Shown piece after piece: positions 51,786 to 59,995 of a DNA stretch of 64,000 nt; the first letter of the stretch is position 1; each line of letters starts with the position of its first letter. Source of the stretch: JAGNLV01 sp964612145. GTDB taxonomy: Bacteria; Zixibacteria; MSB-5A5; GN15; FEB-12. The translations under genes were made by a program, and so were the position numbers. The DNA lies in the NCBI GenBank assembly GCA_964612145.1, contig CAZTBP010000007.1:1-64000 (forward strand), written 5' to 3'. Under the pieces are notes generated by a model. The model was not told where the DNA came from. It did not search any database and saw only the letters and a program-made list of their open reading frames with translations.

Positions 51786-53615
51786 ATGCCGACTGCGACC
51801 GATACCAAGAAAGCAACCTCTACTATCCCCACCCGCGACGATATCGACGATCAACATAAATGGAATCTCGCCGACCTGTTCAAAATCGAGGACGAGTGGG
51901 ATGCGGAATACAAGAAAGTCCGGGAAATGTTGGACAAGGCCAAAGAGTTTGCCGGCAAGCTGGCCGAATCACCGGAGATACTGTACAAATGCCTTAAGAC
52001 CCGATCCGATATCGGATTGATGGTCTTCCGGCTGTTTCAATTCGCCAAGCTGAACCAGGATCTCGATAACCGTGTATCAAAATACCAGGCCATGACCGAA
52101 CGTGCCGCCATGCTGGCATCGCATGCCCGAGCATCGTTTGCCTTTGTCGAACCGGAACTGTCACAGATCGAAGATGACAAACTGCTGTCATTGGCCAGAC
52201 AGTTCCCCAAAACCGACGAATACGATTTCTACATCACCGAACTGATTCGCACCCGCAAGCATATTCGCTCGCAGGAGGTGGAAGAACTGCTCGCCCTGGC
52301 TTCCCAGGCCACCCGGGGCCCGGAATCGATCTTTACAATGCTCGATGACGCCGACATCGTCTACCCGAAGGTGAAGGATGCCGACGGCAACGAGATCGAG
52401 CTGACCAAGCAGCGCTTTTCCAAGCTGATGGAGTCCTCGGATCGCACTGTTCGCAAAGAGGCCAATGCGGCCTTCTACTCTGTCTACAAGAGTCATGTCA
52501 ATACCCTCGGCGCCTCGCTGGCCGCAAGTGTCAATTCCGATTCGTTCTATGCCCGGGCCCGCAAGTTTGAATCGTGTCTCGAAAGCGCGCTCTTCGGCGA
52601 CAACATTCCCATCTCCGTCTATCACGCCCTGCTGGATACGACCGAAAAGAACACCGAGGGGCTGCATAAATACACGGACCTCCGGAAGCGGATGCTCGGA
52701 ATCGACGCCGTCTACACCTACGACTTTGCCTGCCCGTTATTTCCTGATGCCGACTACGAGGTTGATTACGACGATGCGATCAAAGAGATTCTTGAGGCGG
52801 TCAAGCCGCTTGGTGAGAAATACAACGAAGTTCTCCGTACCGCCTTCGACAGGCGCTGGGTCGATGTCTACGAAACAGGCGGCAAAGCCTCCGGGGCGTA
52901 TTCCTGGGGTTCCTATACCGCCCATCCGTTTGTCCTGATGAACTACAATGGGACCGTGGACAATATGTTTACGCTCGCTCATGAAATGGGCCATGCGATG
53001 CACAGCTACCTCTCCAGCTCGACCCAGCCATACCCAAAGGCCCAGTATTCGATTTTTGTCGCCGAGGTTGCATCGACACTGAACGAGGGACTTCTGCTCC
53101 AGCACCTTCTACGCAAAGCCGAAGACAAAACGACCAAAGCGTATTTACTGAATCGCTATATCGATAACACCGTCGGAACATTCTTCAATCAGATCCTTTA
53201 CGCCCGGTTTGAACTGATGATCCACGAGCATGTCGAGCAGGGCAATGCCCTGTCACCTGATTTCATGACTGAGCTGTGGACAGACCTGGTGAGAAAGTAC
53301 TACGGGCCGCAGTTCGGTATCGACGACGACACCGGGTTGAAGTGGTGCCGCATCCCGCATTTCTACTCCAGCTTCTACGTTTACCAGTACGCCACCTCGT
53401 ATGCCGCCAGCGAAGCGATTCTCGACCGGTTCCTCGCCGGCGAGGAGGGTATTATAGATCGCTACCTGGAACTGCTGTCGGCCGGCGGGTCGGACTACCC
53501 GATTGAACTGCTGAAGAAATGCGGAGTGGATATGTCCATGCCGGCGCCGGTAGAATCAACCCTGCGGCGTTTTGCCGACCAGGTCACCGAACTTGACAAG
53601 TTGGCGCAGGAGTAA
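51786..53615 (+). CDS. pepF: Oligoendopeptidase F (M3 metallopeptidase)
   Basis: A 609-aa cytoplasmic zinc peptidase of standard PepF length. The zinc site is LAHEMGHAMHSYLSS (HExxH), with the third ligand in the FVAEVASTLNEGLLLQHL helix. The N-terminal region (DDQHKWNLADLFKIEDEWD, SQATRGPESIFTMLDDADI) matches the oligoendopeptidase family. It cleaves short peptides in turnover or signalling. AAAGGA precedes the start. The next gene begins 4 bp after the stop. Confidence 0.93.
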   Translation: MPTATDTKKATSTIPTRDDIDDQHKWNLADLFKIEDEWDAEYKKVREMLDKAKEFAGKLAESPEILYKCLKTRSDIGLMVFRLFQFAKLNQDLDNRVSKYQAMTERAAMLASHARASFAFVEPELSQIEDDKLLSLARQFPKTDEYDFYITELIRTRKHIRSQEVEELLALASQATRGPESIFTMLDDADIVYPKVKDADGNEIELTKQRFSKLMESSDRTVRKEANAAFYSVYKSHVNTLGASLAASVNSDSFYARARKFESCLESALFGDNIPISVYHALLDTTEKNTEGLHKYTDLRKRMLGIDAVYTYDFACPLFPDADYEVDYDDAIKEILEAVKPLGEKYNEVLRTAFDRRWVDVYETGGKASGAYSWGSYTAHPFVLMNYNGTVDNMFTLAHEMGHAMHSYLSSSTQPYPKAQYSIFVAEVASTLNEGLLLQHLLRKAEDKTTKAYLLNRYIDNTVGTFFNQILYARFELMIHEHVEQGNALSPDFMTELWTDLVRKYYGPQFGIDDDTGLKWCRIPHFYSSFYVYQYATSYAASEAILDRFLAGEEGIIDRYLELLSAGGSDYPIELLKKCGVDMSMPAPVESTLRRFADQVTELDKLAQE

Positions 53616-53619
53616 ACGC

Positions 53620-53973
53620 ATGGATAAACATGTCAGCGCCCTGGGAATCCTCTATATCGTCTTTTTTGGAATCGGCCTGCTGACCGCGCTGCTGATTTTC
53701 AGCATCCTGACCGGCACCGGGCTGCTGTCAGCGGACCCGGACGCCGGGGCGATTCTCACGACTATCGGCACTGTTATCGCCGTCTACCTGATAATCATGT
53801 CGTTGCCTTCGCTGATCACCGGAATCGGCATCCTCAAATACAAAGGGTGGGGACGGATCCTCGGCCTGGTCGTGGCGATTCTCAATCTGCTGAATTTTCC
53901 GTTTGGCACCGGCCTGAGCATTTACACCTTCTGGGTGCTGCTGCATCCGGAGGTAAAGCAGAAATTCGGGTGA
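53620..53973 (+). CDS. Small four-helix membrane protein
   Basis: A 117-aa protein with four hydrophobic segments (ALGILYIVFFGIGLLTALLI, ILTTIGTVIAVYLIIM, LITGIGILKYKGWGRILGLV, VAILNLLNFPFGTGLSIYTF). The C-terminus (WVLLHPEVKQKFG) is like that of many short DUF-type membrane proteins encoded singly in bacteria. It starts 4 bp after pepF, so is probably co-transcribed. Function unknown. Confidence 0.7.
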   Translation: MDKHVSALGILYIVFFGIGLLTALLIFSILTGTGLLSADPDAGAILTTIGTVIAVYLIIMSLPSLITGIGILKYKGWGRILGLVVAILNLLNFPFGTGLSIYTFWVLLHPEVKQKFG

Positions 53974-54053
53974 CATGAGCCGATATCCGGCTATGTGCCG
54001 GCCGATCAGGAATTTACGGAACCGGAACATGGCCCGCCGGTTAATCGAACAGT

Positions 54054-54260
54054 ATGGTCATTCGATGCGTCTGTTTTAACAAACGGTTCTCCGAACTGAA
54101 GAAGATCGCCCGCAAACGCAACGCGACAACGATCGAGGAGCTCCAGCAGTATGTCCGGTTCGGTCATAATTGCCAGCGTTGTCATCCGTACGTGAAACTG
54201 ATGCTAAAGACCGGACAGACTCAATTCGACGTTATTCCCCTCAAAGGCGATGACGATTAG
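54054..54260 (+). CDS. BFD-like [2Fe-2S] ferredoxin
   Basis: A 68-aa protein with the cysteine pattern of bacterioferritin-associated ferredoxin-like domains: IRCVCFNKRFSELKKIA gives CxC, and GHNCQRCHPYVKLML gives CxxC about 32 residues later. These bind one [2Fe-2S] cluster and often act in iron release or as small electron carriers. It stands alone, upstream of a repeat region. The start has no strong ribosome site, but the four cysteines and their spacing are convincing. Confidence 0.8.
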   Translation: MVIRCVCFNKRFSELKKIARKRNATTIEELQQYVRFGHNCQRCHPYVKLMLKTGQTQFDVIPLKGDDD

Positions 54261-54355
54261 CGGCCTTGTGAGCACTAAGTCACAACCCTCGCAGCGACCG
54301 TCGATATAGACGATCAGGGAAGTCATCTCTGACAGAAGGTCCGCCCTGGGCGGGC

Positions 54356-54441
54356 GACTCCTCGCAATGACGAACCAAAGGTCAAGTGCATTTCCCGTCA
54401 TCGCGAGGATACGCCAATGGCGGATAGACGAAGCGATCTCA
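54356..54441. repeat. REP-like inverted repeat element
   Basis: TCCTCGCAATGACG (54359-54372) and CGTCATCGCGAGGA (54396-54409) are complementary at 13 of 14 positions, followed by GCGGATAGACGAAGCGATCT (54420-54439). The words GTCATCGCGAGGA and GACGAAGCGATCTC are typical of dispersed intergenic repeats found in many bacteria. The element reaches into the stop codon of the HD-GYP gene. A short hairpin CCGCC-CTG-GGCGG lies just upstream (54341-54353). Confidence 0.65.
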
Positions 54442-55395
54442 CTCACACGGCGACGGCAACGGACTGCGCGTCGAGTCAAACCCGAAATAGTCCCGCATGA
54501 ACCTCCGTATAGTCGTTTCCTTCTGATCACAATCGGCCTGATTCACCTCAAGGTACACATCCTCGGCAATGTCCACAAACGCCCGGACAATCGACGGGTC
54601 AAAATGCTTGCCGCTTTGTTCACTGATGACTCCGAGTGCCTCGGCGAACGCGTACGGTACCTTGTACGGTCGTTTCGAAGTCAGCGCATCGAACACGTCA
54701 CCCACGGCAAATATGCGTGCTGTCAGGGGGATCTCGTCCCCGACCAGCCCGGCCAGATAGCCATTGCCGTCGTAGTGCTCGTGGTGATACCGGACCACAT
54801 CGATCGCATCCTTCAGCCAGGTCGCCGGGCCGACTATATGCGCCCCGCGCAGGACATGGCTGTTCATGATTTCGCGTTCCTTTTTGGTCAGGCCGGTACT
54901 CTTGGTCAAGATGGCATCCGGGATACCGATTTTGCCGATATCGTGAATGAACGCACCTTTGATCAGCGAGCGGACTGTCTCCGGCGGCCGAAGCATCGTT
55001 TCGGCCAGCCGCACGGCATAGATGGTCACGCGGTAGTTGTGTTCGTTGGTGCCGGTGTCGCGTTCGGCGATTGCGCCGCCAAGGGCGCGAATCATGTGCA
55101 GGTTGCTTTCCAGGAGGTCCCGTTCCAGCCCGATCAACAGGCCCTGTAAAATGCGGTTGTAGTCCACCGTTTCATCATCCGGCTGCTGATTGATAACCCC
55201 CGGCTTGCAGTGGGCCAGCAGCTGGCGGCGCAGGATTTCCAGCAGGGAAGTCGCGACGGCATGGAAGTAATGATCGGGCGAAATCGAGGTTGGCTTGTCT
55301 TCGATGAGGGCGCACAATTCGTTGGCCATAATCCCGACGACGGTGGATCGTTCGAGGCGCATGGTGATAAAGTTGCGTAACTGCGCATCGTCCAT
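54439..55395 (-). CDS. HD-GYP domain cyclic-di-GMP phosphodiesterase
   Basis: A 318-aa soluble protein. The first 120 residues are a helical region of unknown type. The C-terminal HD-GYP domain has NEHNYRVTIYAVRLAE, IKGAFIHDIGKIGIPDAILT (the HD motif), MNSHVLRGAHIVGP, VVRYHHEHYDGNGYLAGLVG (HHExxDGxGY, the GYP-type region) and RIFAVGDVFDALTSKRPYK. All metal ligands seem present, so it should hydrolyse c-di-GMP. There is no receiver or membrane domain, so its input signal is unknown. Its C-terminal codons overlap the REP-like repeat. Confidence 0.9.
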   Translation of the reverse strand: MDDAQLRNFITMRLERSTVVGIMANELCALIEDKPTSISPDHYFHAVATSLLEILRRQLLAHCKPGVINQQPDDETVDYNRILQGLLIGLERDLLESNLHMIRALGGAIAERDTGTNEHNYRVTIYAVRLAETMLRPPETVRSLIKGAFIHDIGKIGIPDAILTKSTGLTKKEREIMNSHVLRGAHIVGPATWLKDAIDVVRYHHEHYDGNGYLAGLVGDEIPLTARIFAVGDVFDALTSKRPYKVPYAFAEALGVISEQSGKHFDPSIVRAFVDIAEDVYLEVNQADCDQKETTIRRFMRDYFGFDSTRSPLPSPCE

Positions 55396-55721
55396 AGCAG
55401 GGCTTTCGGTTATGGGTTATGATTGGCTATGAGGCTGATTCACAGAAGCAGGCACGCTGTTGCTTCCAATCATAATATAGAGAAAGTCGACGGACGTTAC
55501 AAGTGGTTCCTGCCTGAATGCTGATTCTTAGAAGGCCCGTTATCAAAGAAATCCGCTTGGCATGGCATGAGAAATCCGTGACGACAGCTCACATCTTTTT
55601 ACTTTTTATTGTTGCCAACTGTCCCTATAAAGTCCATCATTGGTATCATTGCCTGTCAAACTGAAGAATGCAGGTGTTACTAATAACCTAATTACAGTTT
55701 TTAACGAAGGAGACTAAATCA
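55396..55721. other. Non-coding gap between divergent genes
   Basis: No gene or clear hairpin seen. It must contain the promoters of the HD-GYP gene and the lipoprotein gene. An AAGGAG site at 55706 serves the latter. Confidence 0.5.
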
Positions 55722-56588
55722 GTGAAAAAACTCTTGCTGCTATTCACAGCGCTTTTAGCCGTGGCGATCATCGGCGCCGGGTGTGGCGACGATGACGATG
55801 AGGGAACGTCGCCCAATCTGAATTCACCACTGGGCTATGTTAATATGTCGATCTATCTTGATCCTGAGGCATATATGGATGATGGCGTAATTTACGGTAT
55901 AGGAGCCATCCCCCCGAACATCGATTCAATGAAAATCGGCGACTCTCTACTTTACGGTGACGATTTTCTCGATTACGACTACGACGAAGAGTATCACGAA
56001 AACTTCTGGGAATGCTATTTCAGTGAGGACGGCAGCGCCGCCACCTACATGTACCGCCACGGTGACATGGCGCAGGTTCGATACTGGGGCGACAACGGAA
56101 TGTTCAGTTCGACTCAGTTCACAATCCTCGATGCCGATTCAGCCGAAGTGACGGTAGTCGAGCCGGTCAGTGGCGACGACACGGTTGCAGTCGATGAATC
56201 GATCACGGTACATTGGGACCCGAGCGATGGCGGCCAGTTTTACTCGGTCTGGCTGGAATTCCGGGAGCAAATCAACGGCTCTTCACTCTGGACGTACAAG
56301 TACTTTGCAACCGCCGATACGTTTTTCACGGTGACTCCTGACATGTATCCCGATTCGCTATATTATATGTATGTCAGTGTTACTCCGTTCACCGGTCCTG
56401 ATCCGTCATCCGCTACGGGCAACGTGACCGGTGGTTACCTGACCGGACGAGTATTCAGCTTCGGATGGTATGACTACACCCAGATTTACGGGTGGAACAT
56501 TCCACCGGTCAAGGCGATGGACAACGAAGACGGCCGCCGCAAGCTGACCGAAGCGGAGATGATCCGCAAGGTCTACGAGCAGAAATAG
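55722..56588 (+). CDS. Lipoprotein of unknown function
   Basis: A 288-aa lipoprotein with GTG start (AAGGAG 10 nt upstream), signal MKKLLLLFTALLAVAIIG and lipobox GAGC. An acidic CGDDDDEG linker follows. The body is beta-rich and acidic. The segment VVEPVSGDDTVAVDESITVH then WDPSDGGQFYSVWLEF looks like a fibronectin/immunoglobulin-type domain. It ends in a basic helix (DGRRKLTEAEMIRKVYEQK). It sits outside the inner membrane; no neighbour suggests a role. Confidence 0.7.
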   Translation: MKKLLLLFTALLAVAIIGAGCGDDDDEGTSPNLNSPLGYVNMSIYLDPEAYMDDGVIYGIGAIPPNIDSMKIGDSLLYGDDFLDYDYDEEYHENFWECYFSEDGSAATYMYRHGDMAQVRYWGDNGMFSSTQFTILDADSAEVTVVEPVSGDDTVAVDESITVHWDPSDGGQFYSVWLEFREQINGSSLWTYKYFATADTFFTVTPDMYPDSLYYMYVSVTPFTGPDPSSATGNVTGGYLTGRVFSFGWYDYTQIYGWNIPPVKAMDNEDGRRKLTEAEMIRKVYEQK

Positions 56589-56642
56589 GTCATCTGTTAA
56601 TAGTGACCGACCGACAAGATCGGCTCACTTGTTTTTGATATG

Positions 56643-56674
56643 CCGCCGGGTTGTTAAGACCCGGCGGTTTTTTT
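56643..56674 (+). terminator. Rho-independent terminator after the lipoprotein gene
   Basis: CCGCCGGGT (56643-56651) pairs with ACCCGGCGG (56659-56667), followed by T7. Confidence 0.92.
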
Positions 56675-56784
56675 GTGCAGGGAGATTTCGTGGTGGTCGG
56701 ATTCGCAGGTGAAGGCACGCCTGAAGATACTCCGGGTGAAGAGCGCCGGGGACAAGGGAGTAACGGATGGCCGTCAGGCGCGAA

Positions 56785-56889
56785 TTACATCATTTTGCTC
56801 TGGCCGATCCCGAGGACTTTGCGGCAGTGCGGACAGAAATAGACGGTGTTGGCCGCGGCGATCCGAATCGATTCGTCAAGCGAGCCGGG
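56785..56889 (-). pseudogene. Truncated zinc-ribbon gene at the island edge
   Basis: On the minus strand the frame after a TAA (56890-56892) reads LDESIRIAAANTVYFCPHCR then KVLGIGQSKMM and stops at 56785. CPHC followed by RKVLGIG looks like the second half of a small two-knuckle zinc ribbon. No start codon or first CxxC is present, and only 40 bp separate it from the stop of the next upstream gene, so the N-terminal half is missing. I read it as a remnant cut off when the adjacent three-gene island arrived (inference). Confidence 0.45.
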
Positions 56890-56914
56890 TTACCTGACGA
56901 GGAGATTTACAGAC

Positions 56915-56923
56915 CAATCACAA
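56915..56923 (+). repeat. Left direct repeat flanking the three-gene island
   Basis: CAATCACAA, identical in sequence and orientation to 59785-59793. The next bases are also alike (GATTCA versus AATCAA). It lies 8 bp outside the stop codon of the last island gene. Confidence 0.5.
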
Positions 56924-56930
56924 GATTCAG

Positions 56931-58196
56931 TTAAGTATACCGATTTAGAATATCGAGCCATTTATCGGATGGCGCAACGTGATCCGGCAAGCCATCTTCC
57001 CCGAGTCGAGACTGAAGCAAAAGAGCGTTAGCGGACGCGGTTTCAAGCTGATCTCTAATACGGTCGACTCGTTCGCTGTGTGAAAGTGTCCGCAACGACC
57101 GGGCCTCCGCATGCATGCGCTCAATGAAATGGCTCTGGGCTGCGCTGATGTTGTTTTTGCTTTCAATCCATGCCGGCACGTGCTTGGCTGTCTTGCCAGC
57201 CGCGATGGCACCAAATAGATCTCTACTGGAAGCTGTTTCGTCTTTTACGCGAGTGAGTAATCTTTGCTCGGTGATCAATTTTAGATCAGTTTCAGATAGT
57301 AGCTCTCCCATTAATTTATGGGAGTATAAATGCGGTAATGCGGTTCCTCCACCGCCATCCTTCAACGAGTCCGGTGATAACCGTCTTAGAGAATGTGAGG
57401 GGCCTGTAGCACAGAGCGATGCACCAAGCGCCAAACACACGAGACCAAAGACGTCTGCAAAATTAATGAAAATCCCCTTGAAACCTGCCTCCGAAAATGC
57501 TCTTGATAAATGAGCATATGCGGACCAAACTATCTTGTTACTTTCAAACGGATGAGTCACTTGCGTTTGTGCTATCACAATATAAACACCATCAATGCCA
57601 TCTCTTGCAACAACTTGGTCTACTACTGCATCGAGGTACCCCCCCTGTTCAAACGTCGAATCGTTAAGGATTGCCTCATTCATTGCAACGGATACAAGGA
57701 TCGGCTGCGCAATTTCCAAATCGCTCGCCACCTTGATACCTTCGTCAATCCAAGTAGCGAGATTACTGGCTTCGTCTTCTCTCTCCGCCAACATGGGGGT
57801 CGGTATAATAATATGAGAGCACTTCAAATCTTGCTGAAATTCAATGCATTTCCTGCAAGCTTCATCCACGTCGGTCGTGACCACGCCTGGCCAAAACTCG
57901 CTTATCTTCTCGACGATGTGATCTGTCCATTCTTTATTCGTTGAGAATTCGTCCTTGCATTCAACCGCCCGATTGTTGCCGAGCCACGGGTAAGTTGCCA
58001 GCCTTGAACAAACTTTCGAGCAAGACTCAGAATTCAATTCCGCCAGATACAACTGTGGATCGAGTATCTGCAGATCTTTTTCCGGCAAGGGTGTTCTAAA
58101 AAGTCGCTCTGAATAATTCCCGTACGGAATTAAAACCAGTCCATCCGCAGTGACTGGTGGCGCAGGGAACCGATAACCGGTATTAATCATAAACAT
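56931..58196 (-). CDS. Unrecognised 421-aa protein, third gene of the kinase island
   Basis: I do not recognise this family. It has no signal peptide or membrane segment. The N-terminus (FPAPPVTADGLVLIPYGNYS, LQILDPQLYLAEL) is followed by alternating hydrophobic strands and helices (SHIIIPTPMLAE, PILVSVAMNEAIL, IDGVYIVIAQTQ, KGIFINFADVFGLVCLALGA). This suggests an alpha/beta, possibly TIM-barrel, fold of the tRNA-guanine-transglycosylase or dihydroorotase kind; this is a guess. Cysteines pair at 59/63 and 114/117. The C-terminal 100 residues are helical. Its start overlaps the kinase stop by 10 nt (ATGTTTATGA), so it is translationally coupled to the kinase and is a likely substrate or effector. 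GC is clearly lower than in neighbouring genes. Confidence 0.7.
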   Translation of the reverse strand: MFMINTGYRFPAPPVTADGLVLIPYGNYSERLFRTPLPEKDLQILDPQLYLAELNSESCSKVCSRLATYPWLGNNRAVECKDEFSTNKEWTDHIVEKISEFWPGVVTTDVDEACRKCIEFQQDLKCSHIIIPTPMLAEREDEASNLATWIDEGIKVASDLEIAQPILVSVAMNEAILNDSTFEQGGYLDAVVDQVVARDGIDGVYIVIAQTQVTHPFESNKIVWSAYAHLSRAFSEAGFKGIFINFADVFGLVCLALGASLCATGPSHSLRRLSPDSLKDGGGGTALPHLYSHKLMGELLSETDLKLITEQRLLTRVKDETASSRDLFGAIAAGKTAKHVPAWIESKNNISAAQSHFIERMHAEARSLRTLSHSERVDRIRDQLETASANALLLQSRLGEDGLPDHVAPSDKWLDILNRYT

Positions 58197-59029
58197 GACG
58201 TCATCCTCTGAATTTGCTGAAATCTTTCAGTGAGATTTCGTGGACGCATAGCGGGAAGAGTAGAAAGACAAGCCTCTACTGTTTCGACCAATTCGACGGG
58301 AAAATCGGGCCGTTCATTTCGTAAATTGATGGGACCCGCTTGCCCTATGAGTTGCTGATTGTAATGATAAGGATGTTTTTTGGCCGCCATCTCAAATAGA
58401 GTCAAACCCAATGAAAAAATGTCGGAGTGGATTGTTAGATTTTTCCTTCCAGCTGCTTGCTCAGGAGACATATAACCGATAGTTCCCGGAATGGCGCCCG
58501 GCAGAGTTAGGTTTGACAAATCGAGATGGCGCGCCAAGCCAAAATCAACGAGCACATATCGGTCTGGCGTAGCTTTCATGATGTTTGCAGGCTTGATATC
58601 TCTATGTACAATCCGATATCCGAGCCTCCAAAGAGAATGCAAGGCATCCGCTATCTGAGCCCCCATAGTGCAAACATCCCTGCACGAGCATTGCTCGGTG
58701 GCTTCCTGTATCTGTTGACTGACATCTCGCCCTTGGATTAACTCGTAAGCAACCACGTATACTTCAACTGTATCAATGGTGACGGCTTCGTATCCGAGTA
58801 TTCTAACTATATTGGGATGCGGAGAACTAGTGAGCAGCTGAATTTCGCGCTGAACACGGCGTATTTCCGTCCCGGGTCGAAATAGCTTTATGGCCGAGTC
58901 GCGGCCTTCATATGTTCCTAGAAATACGCTACCTTGGCCCCCTGCTCCTAGCGGCTTAGATAATCTAATCTTCCCCGTTCCCGCCTCATTTACAACTCTG
59001 ATTACATCGCCCCACTCATCCGAAGTCAT
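58187..59029 (-). CDS. Soluble Hanks-type serine/threonine protein kinase
   Basis: A 280-aa kinase domain with little else. Gly-loop LGAGGQGSVF (27-36), Lys48 in SAIKLF, Glu62 of helix C, catalytic loop VHRDIKPANI (141-150), DFG at 162-164, SPE at 188-190, and Asp203/Arg263 of the lower lobe are all in place, so it should be active. It lacks the membrane helix and PASTA or sensor domain of most bacterial kinases. Start ATG 59029 has GGAGGGG upstream; a longer frame (to 59107) overlaps the preceding gene. It is the middle gene of a three-gene operon with a PD-(D/E)XK-like protein upstream and an unknown protein downstream. Solo kinases in such islands occur in phage-defence systems. Confidence 0.9.
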   Translation of the reverse strand: MTSDEWGDVIRVVNEAGTGKIRLSKPLGAGGQGSVFLGTYEGRDSAIKLFRPGTEIRRVQREIQLLTSSPHPNIVRILGYEAVTIDTVEVYVVAYELIQGRDVSQQIQEATEQCSCRDVCTMGAQIADALHSLWRLGYRIVHRDIKPANIMKATPDRYVLVDFGLARHLDLSNLTLPGAIPGTIGYMSPEQAAGRKNLTIHSDIFSLGLTLFEMAAKKHPYHYNQQLIGQAGPINLRNERPDFPVELVETVEACLSTLPAMRPRNLTERFQQIQRMTSCL

Positions 59030-59052
59030 GTTTCCCCTCCCAAAAATCCAAT

Positions 59053-59745
59053 TTAAGCCTGCCTCAAGAAGTACAGCATTCTTGATAGCACAAATTCGCG
59101 CTGCCAATCATGATTCGACTCGCGTTTGGGTTCCAGTATAGGCAATATAGAGCCGGAATCATCAAGAAATATCAAACCGACCCCCGCTTCCCTGAATTCG
59201 ATCAAATACCGTTCTACAACGTGGCAGGTGTCGTTTGGAAGCAGAACGTAGCACCTATCTGCGTATCTTCGATATGAGATGGCTTGTTTCAGTGCTTGGC
59301 GCCATTTCGTCATTTTTGCCTCAATCGCTATCAACTCCATTTTGGAGTTCCAGCCTCGTCTCAGCTTTATTTGTCCGCCGCGTCCTCTCAAAACCAGACC
59401 CCAATCAACAAGGCGGCGCAATTTACCATTTCTCAGGCTGCCTCTATTGAGACTCAACAGTGACTCTAGTATATCAATTCTAGTTGATGGTCGACTTCGA
59501 AGAATCGAAACAACAGCGGCTTCAAATACAGTTAACGGTTTGATGGTCCAACCACTTGATTCTCTGGGCATCACAAGAATGACTACATCCGCAGTCCTTC
59601 GGCCGGCAGAAACTTCACGGCCAGCGAAAGCGCGACGGTTTGCTTTACCAAAGAACTCTGGAGCAACACGTAAAAACTGATCCACTAGATTTTGTTCTGA
59701 TGAATATGATGTAGTCGATCCCGTAATGCCGTCTGCTTTACTCAC
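59053..59745 (-). CDS. PD-(D/E)XK-like protein with an inserted winged helix
   Basis: A 230-aa protein, first in the island operon. REVSAGRRTADVVILVMP supplies a possible catalytic Asp (about 53). MELIAIEAKMTKWRQALKQA gives an ExK (Glu142, Lys144) and a downstream Gln. Then YRRYADRCYVLLP completes a core seen in restriction-endonuclease-like families. Between them, residues about 70-126 look like a winged helix (FEAAVVSILRSRPSTRIDIL, LRRLVDWGLVLRGRGG). It could be a nuclease, or a DNA-binding regulator using a dead nuclease fold. Start GTG 59745 has GGGAG 5 nt upstream; an in-frame TTG at 59787 is open. Low GC, like its partners. Fold assignment is by eye. Confidence 0.65.
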   Translation of the reverse strand: MSKADGITGSTTSYSSEQNLVDQFLRVAPEFFGKANRRAFAGREVSAGRRTADVVILVMPRESSGWTIKPLTVFEAAVVSILRSRPSTRIDILESLLSLNRGSLRNGKLRRLVDWGLVLRGRGGQIKLRRGWNSKMELIAIEAKMTKWRQALKQAISYRRYADRCYVLLPNDTCHVVERYLIEFREAGVGLIFLDDSGSILPILEPKRESNHDWQREFVLSRMLYFLRQA

Positions 59746-59784
59746 ACATTCTCCCGACTTTTTATATTTTACGTATAGCGGGTT

Positions 59785-59793
59785 CAATCACAA
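59785..59793 (+). repeat. Right direct repeat flanking the three-gene island
   Basis: CAATCACAA, matching 56915-56923. It lies 40 bp outside the start codon of the first island gene. Confidence 0.5.
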
Positions 59794-59819
59794 AATCAAG
59801 CTTTTTCAACACTCAGAGT

Positions 59820-59825
59820 ATTATA
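59820..59825 (-). promoter_or_regulatory. -10 box of a possible island promoter
   Basis: A perfect TATAAT on the minus strand, about 75 bp before the first island gene. The -35 region is weak. If used, it lies outside the right direct repeat, so the promoter may belong to the host side. Confidence 0.35.
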
Positions 59826-59922
59826 CGCTAGCTTCCCAGCTCAAGTTTTCGAGCTTCGGATGCCCTTCATCCTCCACCCCCACAATAAAATCTTGCCAGT
59901 TTTCCACAATTAATCTACATTA

Positions 59923-59940
59923 TCAGGCTGTTGGAAAAAC
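59923..59940 (+). repeat. Degenerate copy of the MITE terminal repeat
   Basis: TCAGGCTGTTGGAAAAAC matches the arm AGCAGGCTGTTGAAAAAC (39974-39991) apart from one inserted G and a changed edge. Only one arm is seen here. Confidence 0.5.
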
Positions 59941-59995
59941 ACAGCCAATCTGCAACTCGAAACCGGCGTATAACCGATTCGACAATAACACGATT

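Noticed and set aside
56651..56842. 63-codon plus-strand frame after the lipoprotein terminator
   Set aside because: It begins inside the terminator hairpin and overlaps a more protein-like minus-strand zinc-ribbon fragment.
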